Positions 43,888 to 52,230 are shown, counted from the stretch's first letter. The stretch: 64,000 nucleotides of DNA from Bacillus sp. CH30_1T (GCF_008364765.1 NZ_VTUY01000007.1:72884-136883); one strand, 5' to 3'. The notes: generated from the sequence alone by a model not told the origin. Numbers and translations are program-made.

Positions 43888-44487
43888 ATGAACCATGAAA
43901 CGATTTTACACATCCTGACACAATTAACTGATCTGGGTTACTTAGGAATCGCACTTGCTCTCATGATAGAAGTGATTCCAAGCGAGCTTGTATTAAGCTA
44001 TGCAGGCTTTATGGTGAATGCCGGTAAGATATCTTTCATTGGAGCTTTCCTTAGCGGGGTCATTGGAGGCACACTTGCACAACTATTTCTCTATTGGCTT
44101 GGCTACTACGGAGGCCGCCCCTTCTTCGAAAAATATGGAAAGTATCTTCTTATTCAGCAAAAGCATTTAAGTGCTGCTGAAAAATGGTTTGATAAGCATG
44201 GTACCATCGTCATTTTCACCGCTCGATTTATTCCGATTGTCCGTCACGCCATCAGTATTCCGGCAGGCATCACCCGCATGCCTCTCTCTACTTTTAGTCT
44301 TTATACCTTTGCAGCCATGCTTCCCTGGACATTATTGTTTATGGTCATCGGGATGGAGCTTGGTACTCATTGGGAGCATATAGAAGTAATCGGAGTACGT
44401 TATATTAAGCCTTTGGGTGTCATTGCGGTGTTAGGAACATTTCTCTATCTGTTTTTTTCCTATTTTAGAAACAAAAGGAAGGAATAA
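43888..44487 (+). CDS. DedA family membrane protein (possible undecaprenyl phosphate flippase)
   Basis: A 199-residue protein with about five hydrophobic segments and the DedA pattern: EVIPSELVLSYAGFM (about residues 30-44, with the conserved acidic re-entrant loop), GVIGGTLAQLFLYWLGYYGG, and FTARFIPIVRHAISIPAGIT (about 110-129, with the essential Arg pair). Some DedA proteins (UptA) were shown to return undecaprenyl phosphate across the membrane. Its position 10 nt after uppP, with GGAGGAAC as ribosome site, supports that role here, by inference. Confidence 0.9.
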   Translation: MNHETILHILTQLTDLGYLGIALALMIEVIPSELVLSYAGFMVNAGKISFIGAFLSGVIGGTLAQLFLYWLGYYGGRPFFEKYGKYLLIQQKHLSAAEKWFDKHGTIVIFTARFIPIVRHAISIPAGITRMPLSTFSLYTFAAMLPWTLLFMVIGMELGTHWEHIEVIGVRYIKPLGVIAVLGTFLYLFFSYFRNKRKE

Positions 44488-44550
44488 CTTCTTTTTTTTC
44501 ATAAAATTGTTTAAAATAAGAAGGAAACAAGGCCCACGAAAGGATTACCT

Positions 44551-45681
44551 ATGAATTCCATACTATTAAAGAACGCAACCATATACCCAATCACATCAAA
44601 GCCCATACAAAACGGCTCTGTACTCATAAAAGACGGAATAATCAAACAGATATACTCACATAGCGTAGAATCATCCCGGGAAGTTCCAGTGTATGATTGC
44701 CTGGGGAAATTACTTTTCCCAGGTTTCATCGACTCCCATACCCACCTGGGATTATACGACGAAGGCACAGGGTGGGCAGGTAATGATGCCAATGAAACCA
44801 TCGAGCCCATGACTCCTCATATCCGTGCATTCGATGGCGTTTATCCATTGGATCCCGGTTTTAAAGATGCTCTGAAGTACGGTGTCACAACGGTGAATGT
44901 CATGCCGGGGAGCGCAAATGTCATCGGTGGTACGACTTCTGTGATCAAAACCTATGGCTCAACGATTCGTACGATGCTCATAAAAGAAACCTCCGGATTG
45001 AAAATTGCTCTGGGGGAGAACCCGAAGCGGATTCATAGCACCGGCAACAATGATTCCATTACAAGAATGGGCATAATGGGAATGCTTAGAGAAGCATTTT
45101 TCTCAGCTAAATATTGCGATCAACCTGAAGAGCTCAGGGTTGCACCTTTAGTATCGGCTTTAAAGCGTGAAATCCCGGTTCGGATACATGCTCACCGTGC
45201 TGATGATATCCTGTCTGCGGTCCGTTTTGCCGACGAATTCAATTTGGATTTACGTATCGAGCATTGTACAGAAGGCCACCTCATTTCTGAGGAATTTCAT
45301 GGTAAGAATTTAATGGTTTCAGTAGGGCCAACCTTTACAAGAAGATCAAAAGTAGAGCTAAAAAACAAAAGCTGGGTCACATATCAAAAACTAACGGAAG
45401 CTGGTGTCGAAGTATCCATCACGACAGATCACCCATACACTCCCATTCAATACTTAAATATGTGTGCGGCTATCGCTGTTCGTGAAGGATTGGCAGAACA
45501 TAAAGCTCTTGAAGGCATCACCATCCTACCCGCCAGAAACCTTGGTGTATCTGACCGGATCGGTAGTATCGAGATAAACAAGGACGCAGATTTAGTTCTT
45601 TGGAGCCACCACCCATTTCATTTTATGGCAAAGCCCATCATTACGATTGTGAATGGAGAAATCGCTTATCAAAACGTGTAG
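44551..45681 (+). CDS. Amidohydrolase family protein
   Basis: A 376-residue metal-dependent hydrolase. The N-terminal metal motif is FPGFIDSHTHLGLY (about residues 55-68). Further ligands are likely His in RIHAHRADD (about 212-220) and LRIEHCTEGH (about 232-241), with the catalytic Asp in SITTDHPYTP (about 290-299). The C-terminal IEINKDADLVLW is the usual beta-sandwich closing. This resembles the imidazolonepropionase/prolidase-like branch. The AAAGGATT ribosome site is 6 nt before the ATG. Substrate unknown; no clear partner gene. Confidence 0.87.
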   Translation: MNSILLKNATIYPITSKPIQNGSVLIKDGIIKQIYSHSVESSREVPVYDCLGKLLFPGFIDSHTHLGLYDEGTGWAGNDANETIEPMTPHIRAFDGVYPLDPGFKDALKYGVTTVNVMPGSANVIGGTTSVIKTYGSTIRTMLIKETSGLKIALGENPKRIHSTGNNDSITRMGIMGMLREAFFSAKYCDQPEELRVAPLVSALKREIPVRIHAHRADDILSAVRFADEFNLDLRIEHCTEGHLISEEFHGKNLMVSVGPTFTRRSKVELKNKSWVTYQKLTEAGVEVSITTDHPYTPIQYLNMCAAIAVREGLAEHKALEGITILPARNLGVSDRIGSIEINKDADLVLWSHHPFHFMAKPIITIVNGEIAYQNV

Positions 45682-45814
45682 AAACTTGTTAAAAATTTTC
45701 ATCAAAATTTAGCATTTTACCTATTTCCTTTTTGAGATAATTCGTATATGATACAAATGGATAATATATTTCCGATTACATTGTTCTAAAACGCGATCTA
45801 TTATTATATAGAGT

Positions 45815-45965
45815 GATTGTAATGAAGGGAAGGCAAAAGGTGCGCCACCAGTTTCTTGACTGGTCTTAGTGGGTTCGATTCCCACCCCGAAATTTTTTAG
45901 TTACCATTTAAAAATTTCGAGGGTGGGATCGTACGCAAGTAGACTGCCCTCAAGGAGGGTCTACT
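45815..45965 (+). promoter_or_regulatory. Switch-like structured leader of the 45966 gene
   Basis: Segments: A GTGGG 45869-45873, B CCCACCC 45881-45887, C GAGGGTGGG 45919-45927, D CTGCCCTC 45944-45951, E ribosome site GAGGG 45955-45959. A pairs with B as a 5-bp stem with 7-base loop TTCGATT, like a tRNA T-arm. B with its 3' flank pairs with C as a 17-bp stem (45881-45897 with 45910-45927). C pairs with D (8 bp). D pairs with E, enclosed by AGTAGA/TCTACT (45938-45943 with 45960-45965), hiding the ribosome site up to the ATG. Another hairpin ACCAG/CTGGT is at 45847-45864. Confidence 0.6.
45822..45869 (+). CDS. Possible 15-codon leader peptide
   Basis: A short ORF reading MKGRQKVRHQFLDWS, ending TAG at 45867-45869, inside the leader of the acetyltransferase gene. 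Its ribosome site is weak (GAGTG, 5-9 nt upstream). Its stop overlaps the first base of leader segment A (45869-45873), so a ribosome on it would mask the switch. Unproven. Confidence 0.35.
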   Translation: MKGRQKVRHQFLDWS

Positions 45966-46523
45966 ATGATCAAGAAACGTGAATTACATGAGTGTCATGA
46001 GCTCTATGACCTGATGGTGCATCCGGATGTCTTCCCTTTCGTGCGTCAAAAAGCTCATTCCTATGAGGAGCTCCTATTCTTAACGAAACAAACGATTGAA
46101 GCTGAGGAACGTGGAGAACTCATTTCACGAACAATTTTGGACGAATGGGGCAGCCCGATCGGAACGATAAACTTATTTGATATTCAAGAAAATGCTGGAT
46201 TCCTGGGAACTTGGATCGGCAAACCCTATCATGGAAAAGGATACAATCAACCAGCCAAAGATGCATTCTTCGCTGAACTTTTCTTCGAATTAGGAATGGA
46301 AACCATATTCATGAGAATCCGCAAAGTGAATACCCGCTCCCAAAAAGCAGCAGAAAAACTTCCTTATGTACTAAAAGCGAATGAAACAAGAAAATCTCTT
46401 TACGAACAATTAAATTCTCATGAAGAAGTTTATGATTTGTATGAAATCCCTAAAGACTTATACACTCTTTATCTATATCAGCATCAACAATCCCAAGAAG
46501 AAGAGCAAGCATTGGAAGCTTAG
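45966..46523 (+). CDS. GNAT family N-acetyltransferase (RimJ/RimL-like)
   Basis: A 185-residue GNAT protein of the RimJ/RimL type. It shows EWGSPIGTINLFDIQENAGF, the motif A region WIGKPYHGKGYNQPAKDAFF (about residues 80-99) and IFMRIRKVNTRSQKAAEKLP (about 115-134, with the N-x-x-S-x-x-x-A-E-K-L ending). The C-terminal tail is Gln/Glu-rich. The ribosome site AAGGAGGG is locked in a hairpin, so translation should be low unless the leader refolds. RimJ/L-type enzymes acetylate ribosomal proteins or small molecules, including antibiotics; the substrate here is unknown. Confidence 0.85.
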   Translation: MIKKRELHECHELYDLMVHPDVFPFVRQKAHSYEELLFLTKQTIEAEERGELISRTILDEWGSPIGTINLFDIQENAGFLGTWIGKPYHGKGYNQPAKDAFFAELFFELGMETIFMRIRKVNTRSQKAAEKLPYVLKANETRKSLYEQLNSHEEVYDLYEIPKDLYTLYLYQHQQSQEEEQALEA

Positions 46524-46528
46524 GATAT

Positions 46529-46842
46529 AAGAGGCTGGGACAAAAGTTTTTTATCCTAAGTCAAACCCGAACAAACCTGCCCCTTAGTGTGCAGATTTGT
46601 TCGGGTTTATTATTTATTTTCGAATCATTTGATTTTAGCTGTTTCCAGCGGTTGATTGGAGTGCAAGACGAAGACTCCTGCGGGAAAGTAGCTTATGTGA
46701 GACCCCGCAGGCTTGCCGAGGAGGCTCACGGGCTACCCGCGGAAAGCGTAGTCTTGCACGGAAATCATTAGCGGTATTAAGAACCTACACATCTACTCTT
46801 CGTCTTTTTATCGTGGTTTTTTAGTTTTGTCCCAGCCTCTTT
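46529..46842. repeat. Composite palindromic intergenic repeat, intact copy
   Basis: Outer inverted arms AAGAGGCTGGGACAAAAG (46529-46546) and AGTTTTGTCCCAGCCTCTTT (46823-46842). Inside are a CCCGAACAAA hairpin (46563-46607) and a long palindrome with arms GTGCAAGAC (46661-46669) and GTCTTGCAC (46751-46759) holding CTCCTGCGGG, GTGAGACCCCGCAGG and GAGGAGGCTCACGGG. The same element in reverse is at 1-356. Confidence 0.85.
46563..46620 (+). terminator. Terminator of the 45966 gene
   Basis: AACCCGAACAAACCTGC (46564-46580) pairs with GCAGATTTGTTCGGGTT (46591-46607), followed by TATTATTTATTTT. It is part of the composite repeat, so the repeat here serves as terminator. Confidence 0.75.
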
Positions 46843-46990
46843 TTGCTTCAAAAAAAAATATATATCATACACAAAGATGATGACTTATCCTCTCACAGTT
46901 TCAACTGAAAGACCAACGATATTATCCCGAAAAAATTATTATAGCTCACAAAAAATAGGAGCTGCTCATAGTTGACGGCAGCTCCTACTC

Positions 46991-47140
46991 TTATTTCTTT
47001 TTCGCTACTTTCTCGAAATACAAGTTTCTTACGACATAGGTTTTATAGTTTTCCAATTTTCTTTTTTCCAGTGGATGATAATTGATTCCCATCTTTTTAA
47101 GTTCTTGAAGGTACCACCCTTTTGAAAATTGATAAGCCAA
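46991..47140 (-). CDS. DUF2639 family small protein (YflJ-like)
   Basis: A 49-residue protein that begins MAYQFSKGWYLQELKKMG and continues with ERRKLE-type text (LEKRKLENYKTYVVRNLY). The SKGWY-x-x-ELK and KLE-x-YKTYV-x-x-L segments match the DUF2639/YflJ family of Bacillus. It starts with TTG (GGGGAGAGG 4 nt upstream). Function unknown. It lies just before murG in the reading direction of the minus strand but 60 bp downstream of its stop, so it may share its transcript. Confidence 0.75.
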   Translation of the reverse strand: MAYQFSKGWYLQELKKMGINYHPLEKRKLENYKTYVVRNLYFEKVAKKK

Positions 47141-47200
47141 TGTACCTCTCCCCTTCAACCATTTATATACTATATGCTTAAAGGAGGGTACAATGACTTT

Positions 47201-48271
47201 TTATCGGGACATAGATGAAAGTTCCTCATACATGTCTTGTATGGTATAAGCTTTTTGACCTTTTTCCATGTTGTGGATATAGGTATCTCGATTTTCCTTT
47301 AACTCCTTGACTTTCACGAGGAAGTTCGCTTCGGTCAGCTCTTCTTCTTCCAGCTTTAATGCATATCCATGCTTTACGAAGCTATTAGCATTAAGGATCT
47401 GATCTCCCCGACTGGCTTCCCTTGATAGTGGGATCAGTAACATTGGTTTTTTCAACGCAAGAAATTCAAAGATCGAATTAGATCCCGCACGCGAAATCAC
47501 ATAATCTGTCATCGCTAAATAGTGAGGAAGCTCACCTTTTATGAATTCATATTGTCGATAGCCTTTTTGGGTATAAGTTTCATCGATATTGCCTTTACCG
47601 CATATATGTATGATTTGAAAATGGGATATCAGGTCATCCAGATTCCCTCTTACCGCTTCGTTAATTTTTCTTGCACCAAGACTACCACCCATAATCATCA
47701 ATACAGGCTTATCTTCATAATACCCGGTTAATCGTTTTCCTTCCCGTGCATCTCCTGTAAACAACTCTTCACGTATGATTGCTCCTGCACATAATGATTT
47801 ATCACTTGGAAGTGATTGAACCGTTTCAGGAAAAGTGGTGAAGATTTTGGTGGCAAATGGAACCGCTAATTTGTTCGCGAGTCCCGGTGTTACATCTGAT
47901 TCATGAATCGCTACTGGAATCTTTGTAATCTTGGCAGCCATGACGACGGGAACGGAAACAAATCCACCTTTTGAAAAAATGATGTCTGGTTTCGTCTTTC
48001 GAATGACAGCTAATGCATCGAACACGCCCTTCATCACCCGGAATGGATCCGAAAAGTTTTTCCATGAAAAATATCGTCTGAGCTTTCCGCTTGAAATACT
48101 TTCGTACGGAATATGAGGAAACTGTTCTGTTATGATTTCCTTTTCGATTCCGTCTTCCGATCCAATATACGTTATCTCCCAGCCTTCTTTTTCAAAGTGT
48201 GGGATCAGTGCCGTGTTTACCGTAACGTGACCTGCTGATCCACCACCTGTAAATAAAATACGTTTACTCAT
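47201..48271 (-). CDS. murG: UDP-GlcNAc transferase MurG (extra copy type)
   Basis: A 356-residue GT28 glycosyltransferase that adds GlcNAc to lipid I to form lipid II on the inner membrane face. The glycine-rich donor loop LFTGGGSAGHVTVN (about residues 6-19), IFSKGGFVSVPVV (about 98-110), MGGSLGARKINEAV (about 192-205) and SRAGSNSIFEFLALKKPMLL (about 260-279) are conserved. It is not in a dcw cluster; Bacilli often have such a solitary second MurG. Start ATG 48271 has AGGAGTT upstream. Confidence 0.9.
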   Translation of the reverse strand: MSKRILFTGGGSAGHVTVNTALIPHFEKEGWEITYIGSEDGIEKEIITEQFPHIPYESISSGKLRRYFSWKNFSDPFRVMKGVFDALAVIRKTKPDIIFSKGGFVSVPVVMAAKITKIPVAIHESDVTPGLANKLAVPFATKIFTTFPETVQSLPSDKSLCAGAIIREELFTGDAREGKRLTGYYEDKPVLMIMGGSLGARKINEAVRGNLDDLISHFQIIHICGKGNIDETYTQKGYRQYEFIKGELPHYLAMTDYVISRAGSNSIFEFLALKKPMLLIPLSREASRGDQILNANSFVKHGYALKLEEEELTEANFLVKVKELKENRDTYIHNMEKGQKAYTIQDMYEELSSMSR

Positions 48272-48665
48272 ATGTATAAACTCCTAACTCGATTTTCTAC
48301 TAAGCTTATCTTTCATCATTATACACTTTACCAAAAATAACTGGGTCATAGAACTACGAAAATTTGACAAAAGAATTGGGTCCGTCAACCGGAACTCTTT
48401 CAATCACTGCAACTATCGTGTTGAACGTTGGTTACAAGCCCGGCGTCGTAGTGGTTCATCTGGAATAATACTTTCTCGATGATGGAAGGGGAGACCCTGA
48501 CATCTGCATCAAGCTTCCTCCCTGAGAAGTAATCTTTTCTAAACCCATTATATCGAAGTCATCCATTAATATGCATATTTGACTCTCTATCACTTGAAAA
48601 TATGATACAGTATGATAGTGAATTTATCATATGTTCAAGGGACGTTTAGTAAAGGAGTTCATTCT
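48272..48665. other. Gap with possible coding remnant
   Basis: No intact gene. On the minus strand one frame reads RKDYFSGRKLDADVRVSPSI then IEKVLFQMNHYDAGLV (about 48420-48560), and after a frame change PTFNTIVAVIERVPVDGPNS follows to a stop near 48362. Both halves look protein-like, have no start, and fit a frameshifted gene remnant. Confidence 0.35.
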
Positions 48666-50033
48666 ATGAGAGAAACACACACTATTAAAGATAAAATCAA
48701 ACAATTTTCCCTTATACTCATTCCCATTCTGGTCACCCAGCTTGGAATGTTTGCGATGAATTTCTTCGACACCATCATGTCAGGGAAGTATTCTCCCACC
48801 GACCTGGCAGGCGTCGCCATAGGTTCCTCCCTTTGGGTCCCGGTATTTACAGGGTTAAGTGGCATCCTTCTCGCGGTTACCCCAATCGTTGCTCAATTAA
48901 TAGGAGGAGGAAATAAGAAAGACGTTCCTCACACTGTGCTTCAAGGCGTATATGCTGCCATTGCTCTATCACTTTTCGTGATGATTGTCGGTGCATTCGT
49001 TCTCAACCCAATTCTGAATGGAATGAATATAGAGACACAGGTCCGTACTGTAGCCAAGGATTACCTTATTGGACTTTCATTTGGAATGATTCCATTGTTC
49101 ATCTATAATGTGCTGAGATCGTTTATTGATGCTTTAGGGATGACAAGGGTCACCATGTTTATTACATTGCTTTCTCTTCCGATCAATGTGGTATTTAATT
49201 ATATACTGATTTTCGGAAAACTCGGTTTCCCTGCATTAGGAGGAGTAGGTGCGGGTTATGCTTCAGCCATCACCTATTGGGTCATTACTCTTATTGCCTT
49301 TTGGGTCGTGCATACGAAAAGTCCTTTTAACCAATTCTTTGTCTTTAAAACCCTTCATAAGCCTAACCTTCTTAAGTGGAAAGAGCTCTTTCAAATCGGG
49401 GTACCCATCGGTTTATCGATTTTCTTTGAAGTAAGCATTTTTTCTGCCGTTACTTTGTTGATGAGCAACTATGACACCGTTGTTATTGCAGCTCATCAAG
49501 CAGCTATTAATTTTGCATCCTTTCTCTATATGATCCCTCTTAGTATTTCCATGGCATTAACCATTGTTGTAGGGTTTGAAATCGGGGCGAAAAGGCTACT
49601 GGATGCAAAGATCTACAGCTGGATGGGGGTAAGCTTTGCATTACTATTGGCAGGCATATATGGTGTGATCTTGCTCGTGTTCCGTTCAGAAATCTCGTAC
49701 CTTTATTCAGAAGATGCATATGTATTGGAATTAACGGCTCATTTCTTATTGTATGCCGTATTCTTTCAGCTATCAGATGCCATTCAGGCTCCGGTACAAG
49801 GGGCACTCAGAGGATACAAGGATGTTAATATCACCTTTGTGATGGCGCTCATATCCTATTGGGTGATTGGATTACCGCTGGGTTATTTCCTGGCAAACTA
49901 CACTGACTTTGGTCCATACGGATTTTGGCTAGGTCTGACATCCGGATTAACAGCAGGTGCCATAACATTGTCAGCCAGACTATTATTCATACAAAAAAAG
50001 TATCGAAAACAATATGGCATTAAAAGTGAATAA
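48666..50033 (+). CDS. MATE family efflux transporter
   Basis: A 455-residue, 12-segment exporter that uses sodium or proton gradients to expel cationic drugs or metabolites. Family motifs: LILIPILVTQLGMFAMNFFD (about residues 14-33) and GFPALGGVGAGYASAITYWV (about 186-205) in the N-half, and PVQGALRGYKDVNITFVMAL (about 377-396) in the C-half. I choose ATG 48666 with AAAGGAG upstream; the longer frame (to 48612) lacks a ribosome site. NorM-like in length; the substrate is unknown. Confidence 0.93.
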   Translation: MRETHTIKDKIKQFSLILIPILVTQLGMFAMNFFDTIMSGKYSPTDLAGVAIGSSLWVPVFTGLSGILLAVTPIVAQLIGGGNKKDVPHTVLQGVYAAIALSLFVMIVGAFVLNPILNGMNIETQVRTVAKDYLIGLSFGMIPLFIYNVLRSFIDALGMTRVTMFITLLSLPINVVFNYILIFGKLGFPALGGVGAGYASAITYWVITLIAFWVVHTKSPFNQFFVFKTLHKPNLLKWKELFQIGVPIGLSIFFEVSIFSAVTLLMSNYDTVVIAAHQAAINFASFLYMIPLSISMALTIVVGFEIGAKRLLDAKIYSWMGVSFALLLAGIYGVILLVFRSEISYLYSEDAYVLELTAHFLLYAVFFQLSDAIQAPVQGALRGYKDVNITFVMALISYWVIGLPLGYFLANYTDFGPYGFWLGLTSGLTAGAITLSARLLFIQKKYRKQYGIKSE

Positions 50034-50049
50034 ACCCATTAATGAAATG

Positions 50050-50090
50050 AATAGACACGGCAGATTCTTTTTTCTGCCGTGTCTATTCTT
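50050..50090. terminator. Bidirectional terminator
   Basis: AATAGACACGGCAGA (50050-50064) with TCTGCCGTGTCTATT (50073-50087), followed by CTTTC. It lies between the convergent MATE and SDR genes. Confidence 0.85.
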
Positions 50091-50094
50091 TCAT

Positions 50095-50868
50095 TCACTG
50101 ACGAAATACCTTTCCCAGCACATCCTTGCCCCCTGTAACGGGAATGATGGAGCCGGTAATAAAATCAGATTCTTCTTTACAAAGAAAAGAAATGATCCTC
50201 GAAAGGTCTTCCCCTGTTCCTGGTCGCCCGATCGGTGTGCCCGGATCATGATATTTTTTAGCTTTATGGATCTCCTCTTCTTTCCATTCGCCTACGATAT
50301 CCCCAGGGCAGATCATATTGGCGGTTATTCCATTACGAGCTTCTTCTATTGATATCGTTTTCGTAAAGGAAGCGAGTCCCGCTTTTGCTGCCGCAAACGC
50401 GGAACGATAGATCCAACCTGGTGCTGTTTCAACTCGATCATAACCAAACGTAATGATTCTTCCCCAGTTCTTTTCACGCATTTTAGGAATGATCAGCCTG
50501 GATAAATAAAAAACGCTATTTAAATTTCCATTTACTATGTAATTCCATTCTTCCGGGGAATAATCAGCAAATGACTTCCTCTCTTTCACGTAAGGACCTG
50601 CATTATGAATTAAGATATCGATACTTTTCACTTCATCCCATATCTCCGTTACCATTCGTTCACATTCTTCCGGTACAGAAATATCACCTTTGATCGCTAT
50701 TAATTTATTGTTAAATTTCTCCTTCATGTGGGAAACAAGGTCCTTAACAAATTGATCATTTTGTTTGTAGTTAATAATAACGGTATAGCCTTGTTTCGAG
50801 AATTCCTCTACCGTTCGCCGGCCGATCCCCTTCGAACCTCCCGTTATAAGCACAACTTTTTCTTTCAT
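50095..50868 (-). CDS. SDR family protein with altered active site
   Basis: A 257-residue Rossmann-fold protein. The cofactor loop LITGGSKGIGRR (about residues 7-18) and LIHNAGPY (about 83-90) are normal. The catalytic Y-x-x-x-K appears as F-A-A-A-K (SAFAAAKAG, about residues 153-161), and the strand that normally carries the active-site Ser reads IITFGYDRVE. So Lys remains but Tyr and Ser seem to be missing. The C-terminal MICPGDIVGEWK and SDFITGSIIPVTGG are as usual. The ATG at 50868 follows GGAGTGAG; a GTG three codons earlier overlaps it. It may be a non-classical reductase or a binding protein. Confidence 0.82.
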   Translation of the reverse strand: MKEKVVLITGGSKGIGRRTVEEFSKQGYTVIINYKQNDQFVKDLVSHMKEKFNNKLIAIKGDISVPEECERMVTEIWDEVKSIDILIHNAGPYVKERKSFADYSPEEWNYIVNGNLNSVFYLSRLIIPKMREKNWGRIITFGYDRVETAPGWIYRSAFAAAKAGLASFTKTISIEEARNGITANMICPGDIVGEWKEEEIHKAKKYHDPGTPIGRPGTGEDLSRIISFLCKEESDFITGSIIPVTGGKDVLGKVFRQ

Positions 50869-51080
50869 CAAGCTCACTCCACGTACTCGTTATACTTCAA
50901 TAGTAAGAATGATTAAGCTGAATTGCAAATGTGAGCTCTTAATTCGTGTGTTCATGAACTTGCACGCACTATTCTTTGTATATCTTTCCTAGTTGAGTGA
51001 AAACCTAATCTCAAACTTCTTTGCTAGGCTTTGTTGCGCCAAATTGTGAACACCACTTAAATTTTCAAGAGGATAAACAC

Positions 51081-51114
51081 AAAAAAAAACAACCTCTCCA
51101 AAAGAGAGGCTGCT
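51081..51114 (-). terminator. Terminator of the CAP-domain gene
   Basis: Minus-strand stem AGCCTCTC/GAGAGGTT (51091-51098 with 51104-51111) followed by T9. Confidence 0.85.
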
Positions 51115-51131
51115 TTCATGATTGTGTTATA

Positions 51132-51944
51132 TTATTTACCAATGAACTGTTGAGTCCAGTAGTTACCGTTTTCTACATGTCCTACACCGATATGAGTGTA
51201 GTTTGAGCTTAAGATATTTTTACGGTGACCATCACTGTCCATCCATGCTTGTACTACTTCTTCCGGAGTAGGCTGACCCATAGCGATGTTTTCACCGGCA
51301 GAGCTGTATTCAATGCCGAACTGCTTCATCATGTCGAATGGTGAACCGTACGTCGGGCTATCATGGGAGAAGTAGTTATTCGCTTGCATATCACGAGACT
51401 TTTCACGTGCAACTTTGCTTAGCTCAGTATCTACTTTAAGAGCTGGAAGACCTTGCTTAGCACGCTCTTGGTTTGTTAATTCTACTACTTTTTGCTCATA
51501 TTGGCTTAATTGACCTGTTTCTTCACTAGCCTGCTGTTCTGGTTGTTGTTGCTGTTCGTTTGCTGCAGGTGTTGGTGCTGGTGCTTCTGCTTTTGGTGCT
51601 GGAGCTGGTGCCTCTGCTTTTGGTGCTTCTTCTTTAGGAGCCGGTACTGGCGCTTCTGCTTTTGGTGCTTCCTTAGCAGGCGCTGGTGCTGCCTGAGCTT
51701 TAGGAGCTTGTCCATTTAACAACTCTTGTACATTAATATTCTTACCATCGATTTGGTATTTTGCTAGAGTATCTTGTACAAATTTATTTAAATCTTCTTG
51801 ATTACCACTATATTTAAATGCGTTCACTTGTTGTGCAACCTTATCTGTTGGACATGGTGCTGCAGCGTCAGCTTTACCTGCCGCGAATGGTGCTGCTAAT
51901 AAAGTGAATGCTGTTGCAGTTGAAATCATCATTTTCTTATTCAT
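51132..51944 (-). CDS. Secreted CAP/SCP domain protein (YkwD-like)
   Basis: A 270-residue secreted protein. Residues 1-27 are a signal peptide (MNKKMMISTATAFTLLAAPF then AAGKADAAA). A small N-terminal domain (about 30-80) is followed by a Pro/Ala/Lys/Glu-rich linker of about 65 residues with repeated PKAEAPxPAPK. The CAP domain is at about 150-270 with LTNQERAKQGLPALK, SHDSPTYGSPFDMMKQFG, AGENIAMG and DGHRKNILSSNYTHIGVGH. Such proteins sit in the wall or spore layers; their activity is unknown. The repetitive linker gives many shadow frames. Confidence 0.92.
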   Translation of the reverse strand: MNKKMMISTATAFTLLAAPFAAGKADAAAPCPTDKVAQQVNAFKYSGNQEDLNKFVQDTLAKYQIDGKNINVQELLNGQAPKAQAAPAPAKEAPKAEAPVPAPKEEAPKAEAPAPAPKAEAPAPTPAANEQQQQPEQQASEETGQLSQYEQKVVELTNQERAKQGLPALKVDTELSKVAREKSRDMQANNYFSHDSPTYGSPFDMMKQFGIEYSSAGENIAMGQPTPEEVVQAWMDSDGHRKNILSSNYTHIGVGHVENGNYWTQQFIGK

Positions 51945-52154
51945 AAAAATGAATTCCTCCTTAGTGAATGTGTTTTTCTTTGCTGCACATTCATCATACC
52001 ACCCTGTTTTTGTTACATTTACGGGAGAACTTGGTAACTAGAAATCAATTGTTCTATTTTGAAAGACAATTACTCTATAGTACTATAGTAATCACTGATT
52101 CTAGTAGGGAGAAATGTATTTCTGAAATGATTTACTTACATTTCCAATGATTGT

Positions 52155-52179
52155 ATTATTAGTCTTGAAGACTAATAAT
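52155..52179. promoter_or_regulatory. 11-bp palindrome upstream of the CAP gene
   Basis: ATTATTAGTCT (52155-52165) with AGACTAATAAT (52169-52179), loop TGA. It has no T-run, so it is more likely an operator or mRNA element than a terminator. The 51945-52263 gap holds no gene. Confidence 0.4.
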
Positions 52180-52230
52180 TACCTGTATATCAATATTGAC
52201 AGCTTTTTAAAGGTCCTATCATTGTAACGG

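Noticed and set aside
45841..45895. Possible tRNA gene (GTGGGTTCGATTCCCAC looks like a T-arm)
   Set aside because: The anticodon-like loop has 8 bases, there is no D-arm, no 5' acceptor strand to pair with CCCGAAA, and no CCA. I treat it as part of the leader structure.
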